Part shown: positions 11,710-24,052 of the stretch, piece by piece
Layout of the letters: each line of letters begins with the position of its first letter
Position numbering within the stretch: position 1 is the stretch's first letter
Assembly (NCBI GenBank): GCA_021292165.1
Contig: CM037879.1
Coordinates: forward strand, 250,089,438-250,153,437
From: Shinisaurus crocodilurus
Lineage: Eukaryota > Chordata > Lepidosauria > Squamata > Shinisauridae
Reading direction: 5' to 3'
DNA: 64,000 nucleotides
Translations under genes and position numbers: made by a program
Notes under the pieces: generated by a model
Seen by the model: the letters and a program-made list of their open reading frames with translations, nothing else
What the model was told of the DNA's origin: nothing
Databases searched by the model: none

Positions 11710-12714
11710 GGCCAGTCAAAGTAATCAGTCAATCATCATTTATTAGTCAACTGACCATAATACCACAGGCCAGTCATTCAGATAGAACAGAGGGGAGGAG
11801 CTTTTCCAAGGAAAACCTTTGGTGGGTTCAATACAGATAGCAGGCTTTACATTGCATAAGGATTTAGACTCTAGTTATTCATAAGTGGGATCATGGCAAA
11901 CTGTTAGCCAGGTTGCTTAGAATAACAGCATGCCAGGGTGCAGGGGACTATGGGAGTTGTAGTTCTTCCAAAGGCTCAAACCATTGCAGGAGTTCTTCAA
12001 CGAACTACAGCTACTATGACGCCTTCAGGCCTGCCATGCTGATGGGAGTGAGGGAGGGGGAATGATGGGAGGATGAGGTGAGGGGGAAACCTCCTTTTGC
12101 CTCTCCTGTTGTTGCTGCTGCTGCTGCTGTCACTCCTGCACTGCTGTCAAGATAACTGAAGGGGAAAGGGACAGTGTGACTGAGAGGTGGCTGGGAGGGT
12201 GGAGATGGCTCTGGGGAAAATTAATTGGGTAGGGGTGATACCTTTCTGAGCCTTTAGCTTAGCTCAGGAAATTTTGTTGAGATTTCCCATTCTACCCCTC
12301 CCCCCACCCAAACCTGAAAGAATCCTGACTGAGCCAATTCAAGGAGGGCTTTGGGAGGGCTCATCCATCTCTATCACAAGTCATAAATAATTAGACGTAA
12401 CTGGTTTCCTTCTACTTTCATTCTCCCATTAACACAGACAATGCATCTAGTGACAAAATATCCCAGGCCATAGATAGAAACTGGGGGAAGTGAAAGAGTT
12501 TTCCAAGCCCTCCAAAAGGAGCCTAGCTTTCCATTTTGCACACTGCTACAAATGACTCGAAAATATCCTTTGTGGTGGGGTGCTAATTAATGGTGCAGCA
12601 CTTCATTGCCTCCATCGTCCACCACTCATGGTGCAAAAAAGCATGGGGAGAAAACCTACAGGATTTGAAGATAAATGCTGAAGTTAGGATGCTATGGATG
12701 CTACTTGATCCTGT

Positions 12715-12715
<1 letters not shown>

Positions 12716-12766
<51 letters not shown>
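12716..12766. repeat. (ATC)n microsatellite
   Basis: Roughly 17 tandem ATC units. The minus strand reads as poly-Met and does not represent a gene. Confidence 0.95.
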
Positions 12767-15700
12767 TTATAACACCCCTTACACCAAAGGGTGGTACGTT
12801 TGAGCAACTGGAATTTTCTGCAATGCTGTCTTGTTCATGAAAAATCAGCTTAAGGCTACATTTTGTGCCTTTGCACTGACGCAATGGGTTGTACCCCTGT
12901 CCTAAGCATTTGTTGGCTCAGCAATTATGCACATTTGCCACTAATTCAATAGAAAGGCTCAGTTTTGTAATGTAATTAAAGCTACCACAGGAATACTAGG
13001 GGGACTAAAAAGTGTTTAATTTCAACATGCCACAAATCATGCAAAACCTGCTGTATGGGGTTGGTGGGGTTGTCTAAAAATACATACGTACACACAGCCC
13101 TGTGTTTTGACCGGCAACAAATAGTTGGAAGGTGTTGCATTGAAATAAATAAGAGAACAAGGTTATGTACATCAGATTACACAAATGTTACAGGCTTTTG
13201 TCATCTCCATACTAGCAAGTATTTTTACTTTAAGAATTTTAATTAGAAACAACAGGGTTGGGAAGCTGAAGTCAGGGAAGGTATATTGTCCAGAAGGAAT
13301 TTTTCTGTTTTCATTCAGAGTGAACTTAGATGGTTCTCACTAGCAAGAATCTTAATACAGGGCAGGGGGGGAGGGATTCAATATATGTAATTTTCAAGAT
13401 TGATGTGCATGCACACCATGACTTTTCATCTGTTTCTGCTTCAGCGGGCACACCACCACTACTGCCACCAAATTGACAAACCAATTATAAACTCCTCCAA
13501 GATTTTTCAAAAATGGGTCAGTGACCTGGGAGGGGGCTGCAGCAGCAGAAACTGGAGAAAAAGCAGGTGTGCATGAAGTATGCAATGCACATGCAATGTC
13601 ACATCTTCTGGATCATAGTCATAGTATATATGTATATGTTCTCTCTCTCTCTCACAAACACACACAACATGAAATCCAGGGGAAATTAAATCCCATTGAC
13701 TTCAATGGTACCAAGGAGTTTAGCAGTCTAAGTCCTATTGATTTCAGTGAGTTTTGCCCTTAGCTTTCTCTGGATTGCATCCACATCATAAACAGTCTAG
13801 TAAGTGCATTATTTAGATTAATTCCTACCTAAAGTAGAAATCTCTGTGCCTGCATTAAAAGTTGAGATAATAGTATTTTCATTATCTTTACCCATACATT
13901 ATAATGGAGAAAACAGGAATCTTCACAAAACTCTCAACTCCCTTCACATTTACAGTTCTTTAAATCCACTTCCAACCAATCTCCATGTAAAATTTCATGG
14001 ACAAGTCCACTGGGCATGTAGTTGCTATTCAGGAGTCACTGCAATTTTTACTGTTATCGTAAGATCAGCAGGAGGCTACTTCAGTTCAAGCAGAAGGGCT
14101 ACAGTTGTTCAAACCAATCCATCTTGGCACCTGGCAACATGCTCTTGTGTTTAATCACCATGACACTTCAACTGCCCAAATGAACTTTAGCAAAATTAGC
14201 AAAATCAGCAAGAGTGGGAAGAACTAAGATAAAGGACATCACAGAGGGAAGTACTTCTACAGCAATTAGATCCGATGGAGATTCTAATAGATCACAATCA
14301 AAAATAACAGTGAAAACATGCCTGTTGCCCCAAAACACAAGGAAATTTGTCAGTGTTTCACAACTCCTTTTCTTCACACATTTTCCAGCTACAATGGTTT
14401 ATAAGAATGGGAATATTGAAATAAGAAGAAGGAGTCTAGCACTACAGAGGAGGAAAAACATCAGTTAGGGATTATGTTCATGTTTTGGATCAAGTGCTAG
14501 AAACAACCCAGTTCATTTTTTGCAACCCAAACTGAGGTAGCTAAATATTCATCTCTAAATTTCACTAGGTAACTGTATCTTCACAAGAAGGCCACAGCAA
14601 AACATGCCCCATTGACTTTCAGGCCTTTGACCTGTAGCACACAGATATCACTGAACTGGAGTCAGAAGAAACATTGATATTACAATGAAAAAAATTCAGT
14701 CACAAGTCTAGACTGCATGGAGGACAAGGTTTGAAAGTTGCCATTCTCAAAGAGTGGAATATCAAAGGGCCACTCCAGCATGATATAGCTGAATTGGAAC
14801 TAATAACAAATTCTGATTCTACTTGCTTGGGTCCGAATAGGGAATGGTTTCCTGTCCCATTGTAGGTGTTAGTTTATTCAGCCACGCTAAGATGTTATCA
14901 CCAATTACTGCTTTTTTGAATGGTTACTGTGTTTATTCTGCATACATCTGAGCTCTAATTGGATAGTCACAGACTGTACTTTTTGTATTTCATTGCCATC
15001 TAACTCCCCCTATTACGTTTCCCCTCTACACCCATATACCCGCCAGCAGAAGATAATACTTCATGCATCTGATGAAATGGACTCTAATCCATGACTCTAA
15101 TAATCTAATTATTATAACATAATAAATGTGTTTGTCTTTGCAGTAGGTGTCTCTTTTCAGGGATCCCGCCTTCACCCTCAGACTCCTGTGTCAACCGGCT
15201 ACCACTACTATTACAATTACTATTACAACTACTTCACCACTGTCTTTTTGCTCTTGGTACAGATGTCTGTCAGGGGATATAGGTCAACCAATGTGATCTA
15301 TTTAGGAGTAAATAGATCAATTTAGGAGTAAATTCACATTGGCATTTTATCATTGGTTTACTGCTGGAAGTACTGCTAGATGTGCTCCTACTGATGTATA
15401 GTTTGCACTTGATCAGCAGTTGCTTGCTGCAAATGATTGCTGATAGATTCAACAGTAATTTATTGCTGTTTCCTCTGTATTGCTTGAAAGAGATGAGCAG
15501 TTCAAGAACAGACTATTTCTGTTCTCCTGGGCAAAAAGAACTATGTCCTTTTCAAATGGCATGTCACACATACTCCCTTATTCAGTGCAAAAATAATATG
15601 GAAGAGCCACCATTTTTCTTCTCAGTCTCGGGGCAAAGCAAAAAAAGGAAAATGGTACCTTATTCATCTCTACTGAAGAGATAGGTTCAAACAGGACACA

Positions 15701-15792
15701 AGTGAAATACCTTACTGTTGAATTTAATGTGGGATTAAAATATCACTGCTTGAAAGAGCAGCTGTACCTATAGAATTTCAGGGAGATATACA
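12767..15792. other. Intron with no recognised gene
   Basis: No coding exon is seen. 13640-13680 holds a short CT/CA-rich stretch. 14860-15120 resembles an old reptile interspersed repeat (CATCTGATGAAATGGACTC near 15067), but I cannot name the family. Confidence 0.4.
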
Positions 15793-15866
15793 TTAAAAGG
15801 GTAAGATTTATCAAGTACCAATATTGGTCTATAAGCATTAGTATGAGATAAATCTTATCCTTTTAG
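15793..15866. repeat. Short inverted repeat (hairpin)
   Basis: TTAAAAGGGTAAGATTTATC at the left pairs with the right arm, whose reverse complement is CTAAAAGGATAAGATTTATC. The loop is about 34 bp. It is probably a decayed small MITE. Confidence 0.6.
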
Positions 15867-16389
15867 CCTATTATTCCCCTCAAATTGTATAGATGCAGCT
15901 ACCATTTCAAACAAGTTGTATTTTTATCCCACTTCAGATGTGACAGCAAGGCATTTCACATGTACAGTTCAAAACTCTCTCTTCAGTGGAGATGAATAGG
16001 CTACTGTTGACCTTTGTACTTTGCCCCCAGACTAAGAAAAAAATGGTGGCTATCCATGTAATCCAAGTCTTAAAGCCTTGATTTTGTTGTGATGTTAAGT
16101 CTACCACTAATCAATCAAGACATGGACTATAGGGTTGGCTAAGAGGCAAGACAGAGTAATCTATAAATATATTGAAGATGAGATTTATTATACAAAAACA
16201 TTTAATAATAAAAGAAAAGTAATTGATATTTTAAATGTAGTAAGAATTATCAAAGGAAAAATGATATTTTTTATTCTTAGAGCCTGACAAGACATTTGTT
16301 CATAAACTAGGACACCAGCTGAAGCGAGTGTTGGACACTTTGGGGATACGAGATAGATTCATTAGTTACATTGGTGTGCCATGCCAGTG

Positions 16390-16477
16390 CCAGCCTATGC
16401 ATGTTTACTCAGAAGTAACTTCCATTGTGGTTAATTAGATTTACTCATGGGTTCATGTACATAGGATTGCAGCCTTA
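16390..16477. mobile_element. Harbinger-type MITE of the GCAATCCTATGC family
   Basis: The pair CCTATGCATGTTTACTCAG and, at the right, ATAGGATTGCAGCC followed by TTA resembles better preserved copies at 19815-19985. The left end is worn. Confidence 0.45.
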
Positions 16478-16925
16478 AGAGTGCAATTCTATGCAATTGT
16501 CACTCTTTAGATGGGGGGGGATCCAAAATTGGAGCCCTCCACACATCCAAAGCCCTGCTGGCAAGAGCCAGGCAGAGCAGGTGGAACAACGGAAGTGAAT
16601 ATTTACCTCTAGGTGGCTTACATTTTGGTGGGCAGGACAGGTGACAGAGGGATTGAGCGGATCCAGGCCCCTCCCCCTGCCTGCCCATTAGCATGTCCCC
16701 TTTCCACCCACCCTGTCCTTTTCCAAGGTAGCTGTTGTGACTTCGAAAAGAGGAGCCACCATGGAACTTTCCATGGCAACTGGGAGGGGGGATGATCCAT
16801 GATCGGATCTCCTCCTCTGTATTCCTAGTTCTGTCTACGGGTGTGGAAGGGGATATCTGCAACATCCTATGGAGCCCCAGACACTGTCTAGGGGCCACAG
16901 GATTGTTCTGTCCATGTATCAAATC
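16478..16925. mobile_element. Probable TIR element related to the 30551 MITE
   Basis: The left end (GAGTGCAATTCTATG) and a right end with GGGGCCACAGGATTGTTC parallel the 389-bp element at 30551-30939, which has GGGTGCAATC and GGAGCCATAGGATTGCTCCC. The middle is GC-rich. The boundaries are approximate. Confidence 0.4.
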
Positions 16926-17339
16926 AGGTTACAAAGATTTCTTATAATGGTCGTCTTTCTGATCAATTTTATTCATATCTAAAGGCTTGCCCCCACCCCC
17001 TGGCATCGCCATTTTCACACTATCTATTGAACCATTTGTGATAACTGTATATAAACATGTCAATATTAATAGAGCGTCAATAAGATATCACTCTTCCAAA
17101 CTTAGACAAGTACATAGATGCTATTTCTCTGTTAACCATCCTAGACTTTTCAACAGCAGAATTGGTGTCTCAACTGGAGGATTTTAATCTGGATACAAAG
17201 TTAATAAGAACAGTTTCGCATGAACATGAATAAGAAAGGCAAGGCAAGGATAGGATTTCAAGACAATACCTTGTTCTTTTGGTGGGGAAAAATAGACAGT
17301 ATATGAGATTGGGTTTTCTGAAGCTTAGAACCTAGCAGA

Positions 17340-17720
17340 GTATTTCCACATTAGAGTAATGAAGGTTGCAACAAAGGATGTTCTTAATTGCCTGAAACTG
17401 ACAGCCAAATGGACTGTTATGATCTCATGTATTAAAATGAATATTCTGCCAAAGATTCTCCCGCTAGTCATCACTGTTTCATGCTGGTTTCTCAAGAAAT
17501 GTTATGGCTTGGACAGACTATTATTTTGAATTTTATTTGGGGACATAAACACTCTAGATTTACAGCCTCCACTCTCTGGCAACATTCAATGTCCAAATTT
17601 ATTTTGGATTAGAGGACTTCAAGAATTGGATTGACTTTTCATGGCATTCAATTCTGGAGCAAGATGGAATGATAATGGATTCCACTGAAACATGCCATTT
17701 GCCATTTACAGAATAAGAAC
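17340..17720 (+). mobile_element. L1-like LINE ORF2 remnant
   Basis: A forward translation with several frame breaks contains CIKMNILPKILPLV, typical of the region after the reverse transcriptase in L1 ORF2. It is followed by a Phe/Leu-rich stretch. It is short and old, and the rest of the element is not present. Confidence 0.55.
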
Positions 17721-18216
17721 TTGTATAAATCTAGGTGTCCACACTTTTATACAAGTTGGGGTAAATTAAAGAAACTTTTCTTGTGTTGATCTCCCAGAAG
17801 ACTTTGTGTTTGAATGCAAATGTACATAAAGGTGTTTTTAAAATATTGAATGTGTCAAATTTCGGGTCTGCCCCAAATGTTAATTCTCACTGATCTATAG
17901 ATGTATAAAGTATTCAATTTAGCATCAAATAGAGCAGAACCTCTGGCTGCTTCGGCAAAAATCCTGATGAAGAGTGACAGCAGGGCTGCCCTTTAAGACA
18001 GGCTGCCAACCCCACTTGATTGGCCAACCAAAAAGACACAATAGCCTGTCCCCTTCTCATGCTTCTGCCATTAGGGGGGTGGGGTAAAGGTGTGAGCTGC
18101 AGGTTGGAATAGCCTTGCAAAGTGTTTGGCAGAATGCTTGACACTATACCAACAAATAAATCCTTTTTTAAATAAAACTTGACCTCACTTTTGAACTTTT
18201 TCCCCCTTAACTGAGA

Positions 18217-18464
18217 GCCAGTGTGGCGTAGTGGTGAGAGTGTTGGACTGGGACTCAGGAGATCCGGGTTCTAGTCCCCGCTCGGCCATGAAACTCACTG
18301 GGTGACTTTGGGCCAGTCACTGACTCTCAGCCGTACCTACCTCACAGGGTTGTTGTGAGGATAAAATGGAGAGGAGGAGGAGGACTATGTAAGCTTTGGG
18401 TTCCTTGCAGGAAAAAAGGTGGGGTATAAATATAATAAATAAATATAATAAATAATGAATAAAT
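18217..18464 (+). mobile_element. Sauria SINE (copy 2)
   Basis: Full-length copy with box A TGGCGTAGTGG, box B-like GGTTCTAGTCC and the Bov-B-like 3' end. It has a small deletion before CTTTGGGTTCCTTGC. It ends in an ATAAAT-rich tail. Confidence 0.9.
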
Positions 18465-18480
18465 CTCTAAATAATATACA

Positions 18481-19445
18481 AACATAGAGTTAGATGGGGC
18501 CATTTAGGCCATCGAGTCCAACCCCCTGCTCAGCACAGGAATCCAGTTTAAGGCATCCCTGACAGATGGCTGTCCAGTCTCAAGCTGTCCAGTCTGTGCT
18601 TGAATATCTCCAGTGATGGAGAGCCCACCACCTCCCTAGGTAGTTGGTTCCATTGTCTAACTGCTCTGACCACTAGAATGTTTTTCCTGATGTTCAGCTG
18701 AGATCTGCCTTCCTGTAACTTAAGCCCATTATTCCATGTCTTACAGTCTTAGAAAATAGGGAACAGGATGAGGCCCTCTTCTATGTGACAACACTTTAGG
18801 TACTTGAAAAGTGCTATCATATCCCCCCTCAGTCTTCCCTTCCCAAGGCTAAATATACCCACTTCTTTCAATCTTTCCTGATAAGACTTAGTTTTTAGTC
18901 CCCTGATCATCTTTCCTGCCTTCTCTGAACTCATTCCAGTTTATCTGAATCCTTCTTAAAGTGTAGTGTCCAGAACTGGACACAGTATTTGAGGTAAGGT
19001 CTGACACAGACCACAGAGTAGAGTGGGACTATCACTTCCTGTGATTTTGAAACCATACTTTTATTGATGCAGCATAAAATTGTATTTGCCATTTTTGCAG
19101 TCACATCACACTGCTGACTCATGTGCACCTTGTGATTGACTACAACTCCAAGATCTTTTTCACATGTACTGTTGCCAAGCCAGGTATCCCCCACCTTATA
19201 CCTGTGCATTTGATTTTTTTTCCTAAATGAAGAACATTGCACTTGTCTCTGTTAAATTTTATTCAGTTATTTTCTGCCCAATTTTCTAACCTATCAAGAT
19301 CATTTTGAATTTTGTTTCAGTCTTCTAAGGTATTAGCTATCCCACCCAATTTTGTGTCATCTGTAAATCTGACAACATTCCCTCCATCTCTTCTTCCAAG
19401 TCATTAATAGAAATGTTAAAAAGCATAGGGCCTTTGACACACTAA
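18481..19445 (-). mobile_element. CR1 LINE, RT C-terminus and 3' UTR, antisense
   Basis: On the minus strand the element reads from a degenerate FADD-type RT motif (near 19370) through VGDTWLGNSTCEKDLGVVVN, VIVPLYSVVCVRPYLKYC and the KTKSYQERLKEVGIFSLGKG segment, then a 3' UTR. It ends at 18481 with the CR1 signature GAGTCCAACCCCCTGCTC (plus-strand reading). Frames are interrupted, so it is not functional. It contains the source of the 108-bp duplication seen at 19642. Confidence 0.85.
19040..19147. repeat. 108-bp direct repeat, unit 1 (inside CR1)
   Basis: Identical by eye over 108 bp to 19642-19749, in the same orientation. This unit is in its natural context within the antisense CR1 coding region. 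Confidence 0.9.
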
Positions 19446-19595
19446 TGGAATGCTACAGTAATCAAATGTATTGATTCAGAATGCTTCAAATTACACACAT
19501 TATTTTTTTATTTATCCATTTTATAAATGCATGGCTCACCTTTCAGCCAAAATAGGGCCTCCAAGCCAACTTACAAAATAACTTAAAAGAGTTTA

Positions 19596-19620
19596 AGAGA
19601 GAGAGAGAGAGAGAGAGAGA
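19596..19620. repeat. (AG)n microsatellite
   Basis: Twelve or so GA dinucleotides. Confidence 0.9.
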
Positions 19621-19641
19621 TGATAGATAATTTATAGAAAA

Positions 19642-19749
19642 TGTGATTTTGAAACCATACTTTTATTGATGCAGCATAAAATTGTATTTGCCATTTTTGC
19701 AGTCACATCACACTGCTGACTCATGTGCACCTTGTGATTGACTACAACT
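19642..19749. repeat. 108-bp direct repeat, unit 2 (transplanted CR1 piece)
   Basis: Exact copy of 19040-19147 placed about 600 bp away, next to an AG microsatellite and outside CR1 context. It looks like a templated local insertion. Confidence 0.9.
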
Positions 19750-19814
19750 TGATTCAAGTTGTAGTCTTGAAATTCAAATTTAATTCAGTTTTTACATCAC
19801 AATTTATACTTTTA

Positions 19815-19899
19815 CAGCTCAATCCTATGTTTACTCAGAAGTAAGCCCCACTGAATTCAACAGGGCTTACCCCAGGTAAGTATGCATAGGATTGCAACC
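19815..19899. mobile_element. Harbinger-type palindromic MITE, first of a tandem pair
   Basis: The ends CAGCTCAATCCTATG and GCATAGGATTGCAACC are inverted, and the interior (AGTAAGCCCC / GGGCTTACCC) is also palindromic. TTA lies on both sides (19812-19814 and 19900-19902), fitting the 3-bp target duplication of PIF/Harbinger elements. Confidence 0.7.
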
Positions 19900-19902
19900 T
19901 TA

Positions 19903-19985
19903 GGATGCAATCTTATGCGGGCTGGCTGCGGAATGCTGGGAGTTGTAGGACCTTGGTCTGTCTAAACATGCATAGGATTGCACTC
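19903..19985. mobile_element. Harbinger-type MITE, second of a tandem pair
   Basis: GGATGCAATCTTATG at the left is inverse to CATAGGATTGCACTC at the right. Flanking TTA at 19900-19902 is shared with the neighbouring MITE, and another TTA is at 19986-19988. Confidence 0.7.
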
Positions 19986-20429
19986 TTAAAGTATTATGTG
20001 CAGTTTCGTACTAATATAATAGCATTAATAATTGAGTTTCATTCAGGTGAAGGAGCACGGCTAGAGCTGAGTGATTATTTCAAGTGGGATAACGTCATCA
20101 TTGTCTGCAGGAATCCAACGAACTATTATTCCATAGTTATGTCTCATCTATCCCTCCATGCTGTGGGCAACACATACCCTACTGCTAGGTGCTTCAGAGG
20201 AAAAGCAAAATATTTCACAAAAGCCTGAAGCAGATTCTACTGCCAGATCTTCTCCCTCCAGAATCCACAATGCTCCCTCATTATACATTAATAATCTGCC
20301 TTCTTTAGCTCTGAGGATTTGAGTGAGCAGTGGATCCAATCTATACAGCATCTTAGCCAACTCAAATATGTTTCCTTGCTGAAAATCTGTTCTCAAGTGA
20401 CTACTCCTAGGACAAAAAAAATCTCAGTT

Positions 20430-21645
20430 TCTAAGCATTCTTCTTTCCCCCATGTTGTTTAAGATTTACATAAAAACCACTGGTGAAGGTCATCCAAAGA
20501 TTTGCTATGCAGTTTCACCATTAAGTGGATGACAGCTAGTTTTATCTGTCTTCTTCATCAGACACAGATGAGACTGTGTCTATCCTGAATCAAATGGAAT
20601 GGATGAAGGTGAACAAACGGAGACTCACTTAGTCCAGACAAGATGGAGGTACTCTTGGTCAGTGGTTCCTCCACTGGGTGAATGGTGTTCAGCCTGTTCT
20701 AGATGGGGTCATGCACACAATACACGCTCCTGCTAAAGCAGTGTTCTCCAACCTTGGGTCCCCAGATGTTTTTGGCCTACAACTCCCAGCATGCCCCAGC
20801 CAGCAGAGCTGGCTGGGGCATGCTGGGAGTTGTAGGCCAAAAACATCTGGGGACCCAAGGTTGGAGAACACTGCACTAAAAGATCAGGTTCACAGTCTGG
20901 GGGTGCTGATTGATCCAGCATTGTCATTGCAGTGCTCAAGTGACCTCTACAGCTTCAACGGCCTTTCATCATCTTTGGCTAATACCACAGCTGTGACCTT
21001 TCCTTGGCCACCATTACCATGCTCTGGTAACCTCCTGTCTGGACTACTGCAATGCATTATATGTGAGGCTGCCTTTAAAAATGGTTCAGAAACTGCAGTT
21101 AGTTCAGAAAAGGGTTGCAAGGTAGGTTATTAAGTGGGACTGGAAGTTTTGACCACATTACACCTGAACTTTGTCAGCTGTGCCTGCAAATTCATTTCCA
21201 GGCCCAATTTAAAACGTGGGTTTTAACGTTTAAAATTCTAAAAGGCTTGGACCAGGTTATCTGGAAGACTGCCTTCTTCCTTATGCACTATCCTAAACCT
21301 TCCTCTGCTAAGGCCCTGTTCTATGCATCCCTTCCGAATGAGGTTAGGTGGGTGTCCACTAGGGAGAGGGCCTTTACGGTGGTGGCTTCCTCTTTGTGGA
21401 ACTACCTTCCTGGCGCTATCTTTACGGTCTTTTTGGCACCAGATGGAGGCCTTTTAAATAACTTAAGTCTTACAGCCTCAGCCTCGGTCTATCAGTTTAA
21501 ACATATTTTTCATTTTAATTGGGTTATATCTTTAATAGTTTTTTCTTATTTTACACTGTATTTTAATGTTTTATTTGTCTGTGAGCCACCCGGAGAACTT
21601 TTGTTATGGGGCAGCTAAAGAAATACGGTACTAAATAAACAAATC
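20430..21645 (+). mobile_element. L2-like LINE, 3' part, split by a MITE
   Basis: Forward translation in changing frames shows an L2-like ORF2 end: KTEVLLVSGSS-like text near 20640, the region around 20935-21130, then RERAFTVVASSLWNYLPGAI (about 21360) and a 3' UTR ending AGAAATACGGTACTAAATAA. A palindromic MITE interrupts it at 20739-20873. It is decayed. Confidence 0.7.
20739..20873. mobile_element. Near-perfect palindromic hAT-type MITE inside L2
   Basis: The left arm CAGTGTTCTCCAACCTTGGG returns as its inverse at the right. The arms match almost perfectly to a centre at CAGCAGAGCTGGCTG, so both strands give nearly the same translation. Flanks (TGCTAAAG and CACTAAAA) are a partly matching 8-bp pair with a central TA. 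Confidence 0.85.
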
Positions 21646-21869
21646 AAATAACAATTTCAGCCACGGAAAAGAGGCATAGGTGCTTTTAATGATGTTTTGC
21701 TGTACGTTATTGTTGTGTTATCTTATCTTTGAATATCTTATATAAAGTCTAATAAAAGTTCACATCTCTATTTCTCCAATGTAGTTAATGCCTTACTACT
21801 ATTATCTGCTGTTAGAATTGGCAGTATAGAAACAGGTATAAGCTAACAATTTAGCAAGCATTCTGCTGG

Positions 21870-22690
21870 GTTTCGCTGAGAACAAAATGCCCCTCCCTTG
21901 CCACGTGTAGCTGTGGGGGGGGTGTTTAAATTTGCGGGCGGGGAGAATGACGATCAGACCATAATGGTCTGATTACTATCCCCCAATCAGGAGGCAGAGT
22001 GGATGGAGTGGTAGAGCCGTTATTAGGCTTGCACCCACCATCTTCTGCCTCCTTTCGAAAGCGGCTCCCCCCCATCCCTGTTGATAGTGTAGGTTTATCT
22101 GGTTGCCTGTTGCAAGGGGCCGAGTAGGAATTTTGGTTCATTGTCCTAATTGGCCGGGGGCAATGTTCGTGTTTCGCCTACTCTACACTGCATTTCAGGT
22201 TTTGGGTGCTTAGTAGTATTTTTGATTTGGTCACATTGGTGGTCAAGTGCGGGATTAGGCAGTTTAGGAGTTCAGTGATCATCCTATAGCACCTTTTAGG
22301 TGAAAGGCGTGCCCGAGCCTCCCACCACCGATGCCTCACGGCTCGGCTTTGGGGAGATAAGGCATGTCTCTGAGGTCTTCCTTCCTCACCTGTATCGGCG
22401 CCTCACGGCCCGTGCGAGACTGACTGCAGGAAAGACCTTCCAGCACCATGTGGTGTTAAGCAAGGAGGGGATGACTTTTTGATGCCATCACCCTCCTTTG
22501 CTGGATGTTTCACCCTATAGCAATGGCGACCGGCCAATAGCCGGTTTAATTAGCACCTGCACTTTTATCCCTTCGTAGATCTCCAACTGATGTTATTCAA
22601 TAAATGTGGCCCTTCATTTTACCACCAATTGTACCCTACAACCATGTCTGAGTCATTATTTCTTCTCTACGCATGCAAATGTTTTACTTT
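21870..22690 (+). mobile_element. Unclassified CpG-rich repeat, LTR-like
   Basis: The base composition changes sharply to CpG-rich. Two short repeats of GCCTCACGGC occur at 22330 and 22401. A polyadenylation-like AATAAATG lies at about 22599, followed by a T/C-rich end with ATTTCTTCTCTACGCA. A segment beginning TGTCCTAATTGGCC at 22142 and ending CTACGCA near 22674 would fit TG...CA long-terminal-repeat ends, but no target duplication was found. No protein was recognised. Confidence 0.35.
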
Positions 22691-23555
22691 ACGTAAGTAA
22701 CGTACTTAAGGCTGCAGTCCTAAATGTACTTACCTGGGAGTAAGTCCCATTGAACTCAGATACCTTCATCATTAGTGGATATTAAATTAGCTTGTGTTTT
22801 AGCAAGTGTAACTATGGTTTCTAACAGGTCATCAAGGCACATTCCAGCCCACAGATCATCTATATGCTGTCTGAAATCATATTTATATTATCATTTCTAA
22901 ATTAACTGTGCTCTTCTTTAATCAAGTGTTTCATTGGCCTGTTATTATAAGTAGTGAGGAGAAAGCTTCAAAGTGTTTCAGATCTCCATTTTAATAAGCA
23001 ATCAAAAGTTCAGGAATGTATCTTGAGCCATCTAAAGTTGTTCAGAGCTAGCAGCATGTCAGTGTTTAAAAAAGAAAAAGAAACATTTGGTGCTCCTGAT
23101 AGTGGTGAGCAGATCATTGATATATCAAATTACATAGCCCCCATCTAGCTAAAGTTCATCATGAGCCCATCTGAAACCAATGGGACAAGTCACAACTAGC
23201 TTCCCACTGTTTTCAATGGGAATTTTGTCAATTAGATTGGAGCCTAAACTGGCCTGTATGCAGTGCTTAATCTGTAAAAGTTAGAAATCTCAGAGCTCAA
23301 ATTTTGCCTAAAAGTCACACCCTTTACCTTAGAAGCCCCTATCATTTAACCCCAGATATATGGAGTCTGCTTAAGGTTATTCAGTCATTCTGCACATGCT
23401 TTATTCTTACCTCACATCTTTTAGGGTTGAGCTCTAGAACTGAAAACAGGTTTCAGAGTTGAATTAATCCTTCTGTCTACTCTTCTGGTCAAAACTGAAT
23501 AGGGAGGGAAGGGAGGAAGAAAATAATAAAAATAGAACCAGTATAACCCCTAGAT

Positions 23556-23691
23556 CAGGGCTCTCCAAGCTTGGGTCCCCAGATGTTGCTGGACTACAGC
23601 TCCCAGAATCCCTTACAATTAGCCATGCTGGCTGGGTATGCTAGGAGCTGTAGGCCAGCAACATCTGGGGACCCAAGCTTGGAGAGCCCTG
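23556..23691. mobile_element. Palindromic hAT-type MITE with perfect 8-bp TSD
   Basis: Same family as the 7581 element: CAGGGCTCTCCAAGCTTGGG at the left with its inverse at the right, 136 bp. CCCTAGAT flanks it at 23548-23555 and 23692-23699. Confidence 0.9.
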
Positions 23692-23939
23692 CCCTAGATA
23701 GAGCATTATGAGTCTCCCAACCACATAGCTATACAAAATGAGAAACCAACAAAGTCATTTGCTGGCTTTGCCCTTTCATATTTTTTCTGATGTATGGTGG
23801 AGCCCTTTTTTTGGCTACAAGTAAGACAGACATCTTCTATATAAACCAGTTTGACCTCACTGAATTGAACTAAACCATTTTATTTTTAAATCCAATTATT
23901 TCCCTTTTACTGGGTTGTATACCCAGTACTTAGCCTTCC

Positions 23940-24052
23940 CTATCCTGGTGCCCTTCAGATGTGTTGACTATAACTCCCATCATCCTAGGTCAATGGCTAG
24001 GGATGATGGAAGTTGTAGTTCAATAGATCTGGAGGGCACTTGGGGAAGGCTG
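23940..24052. mobile_element. Palindromic hAT-type MITE, worn
   Basis: GCCTTCCCTATCCTGGTGCC at the left pairs with GGGCACTTGGGGAAGGCTG-like sequence at the right, with CATCATCC / GGATGATGG near the centre. Ends and target duplication are eroded. Confidence 0.65.

Noticed and set aside
12583..12807. Poly-Met protein-coding frame
   Set aside because: It is only the minus-strand translation of an ATC microsatellite.
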